This document shows, one piece after another, positions 42,743 to 43,240 of a stretch of 43,240 nucleotides of DNA (its first letter is position 1; each line of letters opens with the position of its first letter). Origin of the DNA: Bacteroidales bacterium. Lineage in GTDB: Bacteria; Bacteroidota; Bacteroidia; Bacteroidales; Paludibacteraceae. Under the pieces are notes generated by a model. That model ran no database searches. It was not told the DNA's origin and was given only the letters and a program-made list of their open reading frames with translations. The DNA lies in the NCBI GenBank assembly GCA_021371875.1, contig JAJFVH010000107.1, positions 1 to 43,240 of the forward strand, written 5' to 3'. Made by a program: the position numbers and the translations under genes.

Positions 42743-43240
42743 ATGCTTATTAAACTTTACGAGGATAATCCGAATCCTGCCGAAATACGTCGTATTGCAG
42801 GTATTCTGCGTAACGGGGGAATTATAATTCTTCCCACGGATACCGTTTATGCTTTCGGCTGCGATATTTTCAACGGGGCGGGAGTAGAGTTTATTGCAAA
42901 AATTAAAAACCACGATTTACGCCGCTCCAACCTCTCATTTATTTGCCACCAGCTGAGCGAGGTAAGCGAGTATGCCAAAATGGATGATACTGCTTTTATG
43001 TTGATGAAGAAAAACCTGCCCGGACCATTTACCTTTATCCTGAATGGCAGCAGTAAACTTCCCAAGCTTTTCAAAAATAAGAAAACCGTCGGTATCCGTA
43101 TGCCCAAGAATAATATTGCGCTGGAGATTGTCCGCGAACTGGGCAATCCCATGATGACCAGTTCCATTTTTACCGACGAAGCCACCACCGAATATATCAC
43201 CGACCCCGAATTGATCGACGAAAAATACGGCCATCAGGTC
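42743..43240 (+). CDS. L-threonylcarbamoyladenylate synthase family (Sua5/YciO/YrdC), 3' end cut off
   Basis: The first 166 codons are in the window and the gene runs off the right edge. The YrdC fold is clear: EIRRIAGILRNGGIIILPTDTVYAFGCD at the start, then RRSNLSFICHQLSEVSEYA, and KNLPGPFTFIL, the family LPGP(Y/F)T motif. VGIRMPKN and the following SSIF are also family features. Members make threonylcarbamoyl-AMP from threonine, bicarbonate and ATP for the t6A tRNA modification. The order and spacing resemble the YciO branch as much as TsaC, so the exact subfamily is open. The ATG at 42743 fits the family start. Confidence 0.88.
   Translation, partial: MLIKLYEDNPNPAEIRRIAGILRNGGIIILPTDTVYAFGCDIFNGAGVEFIAKIKNHDLRRSNLSFICHQLSEVSEYAKMDDTAFMLMKKNLPGPFTFILNGSSKLPKLFKNKKTVGIRMPKNNIALEIVRELGNPMMTSSIFTDEATTEYITDPELIDEKYGHQV

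Noticed and set aside
42617-43234. Three minus-strand frames at the right edge
   Set aside because: Antisense to the clear YrdC-type frame on the plus strand.

Overview
This window looks like the chromosome of a member of the phylum Bacteroidota, most likely the order Bacteroidales. The support is the many TAnnTTTG -7 boxes, the absence of obvious Shine-Dalgarno sites, and neighbourhoods typical of that group: rplU-rpmA-serS, DUF1599 next to a MauE/DoxX-like gene and tpiA, zwf-pgl, a very large secreted alpha-2-macroglobulin-like protein, and a KDO lipid A pathway. No rRNA, tRNA, CRISPR array or intact insertion sequence was seen. The species cannot be named from the sequence alone.

Layout. 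1-4.6 kb: start of a PBP4-type carboxypeptidase, an unknown lipoprotein, an O6-alkylguanine repair protein, gyrB and a LOG-family protein. 4.6-9.4 kb: an odd cytoplasmic GH16-like protein, a KdsA-KdsC fusion, the arabinose-5-phosphate isomerase KdsD and a radical SAM protein. 9.4-20.1 kb, nearly all minus strand: pgl, zwf, corA, an omega-amidase coupled to a GxxExxY/PD-(D/E)XK gene, serS, rpmA, rplU, a DUF3037/HipA-like pair and radA. 20.2-29.7 kb: a MATE exporter, the 1976-residue macroglobulin-like protein, a TauE/SafE exporter and tcdA. 29.8-38.5 kb: the most notable region, described below. 38.5 kb to the end: rlpA, DUF1599, a MauE/DoxX-like gene, tpiA and the start of a Sua5/YciO-type gene.

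The highlight is a divergently regulated sulfur/redox cluster. A Crp/Fnr-type regulator faces six same-strand genes: a DsrE2-like protein, TusA, a FlpD/MvhD-type iron-sulfur protein, a 964-codon HdrA-like protein split by a complete GltD/NfnB-type NAD(P)H-flavin module, a second full-length HdrA/QmoB-like protein, and a QmoC-like membrane protein that combines two [4Fe-4S] sites with heme-type helices. Together they could form a membrane complex passing electrons between NAD(P)H and quinones, linked to protein-bound sulfur carried by TusA and DsrE2. A perfect TGTGA-N6-TCACA palindrome lies between the regulator and the operon. It overlaps the regulator's own promoter, and the regulator's recognition helix carries the matching RExxxR signature. 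No aprAB, sat or dsrAB is visible in the window.

A second theme is a family of GC-rich palindromic repeats of the CCCCTAAA..CCCC-GGGG..TTTAGGGG type. They sit as inverted pairs in all five gene junctions downstream of dsrE2 in this cluster and also at serS/rpmA and HipA-like/radA. Related repeats lie in frame inside coding sequences; one forms the linker joining KdsA to KdsC. Other non-coding elements include a two-copy MITE-like repeat, a compound triple-hairpin element behind the Qmo-like operon, and inverted repeats beside the GxxExxY gene.
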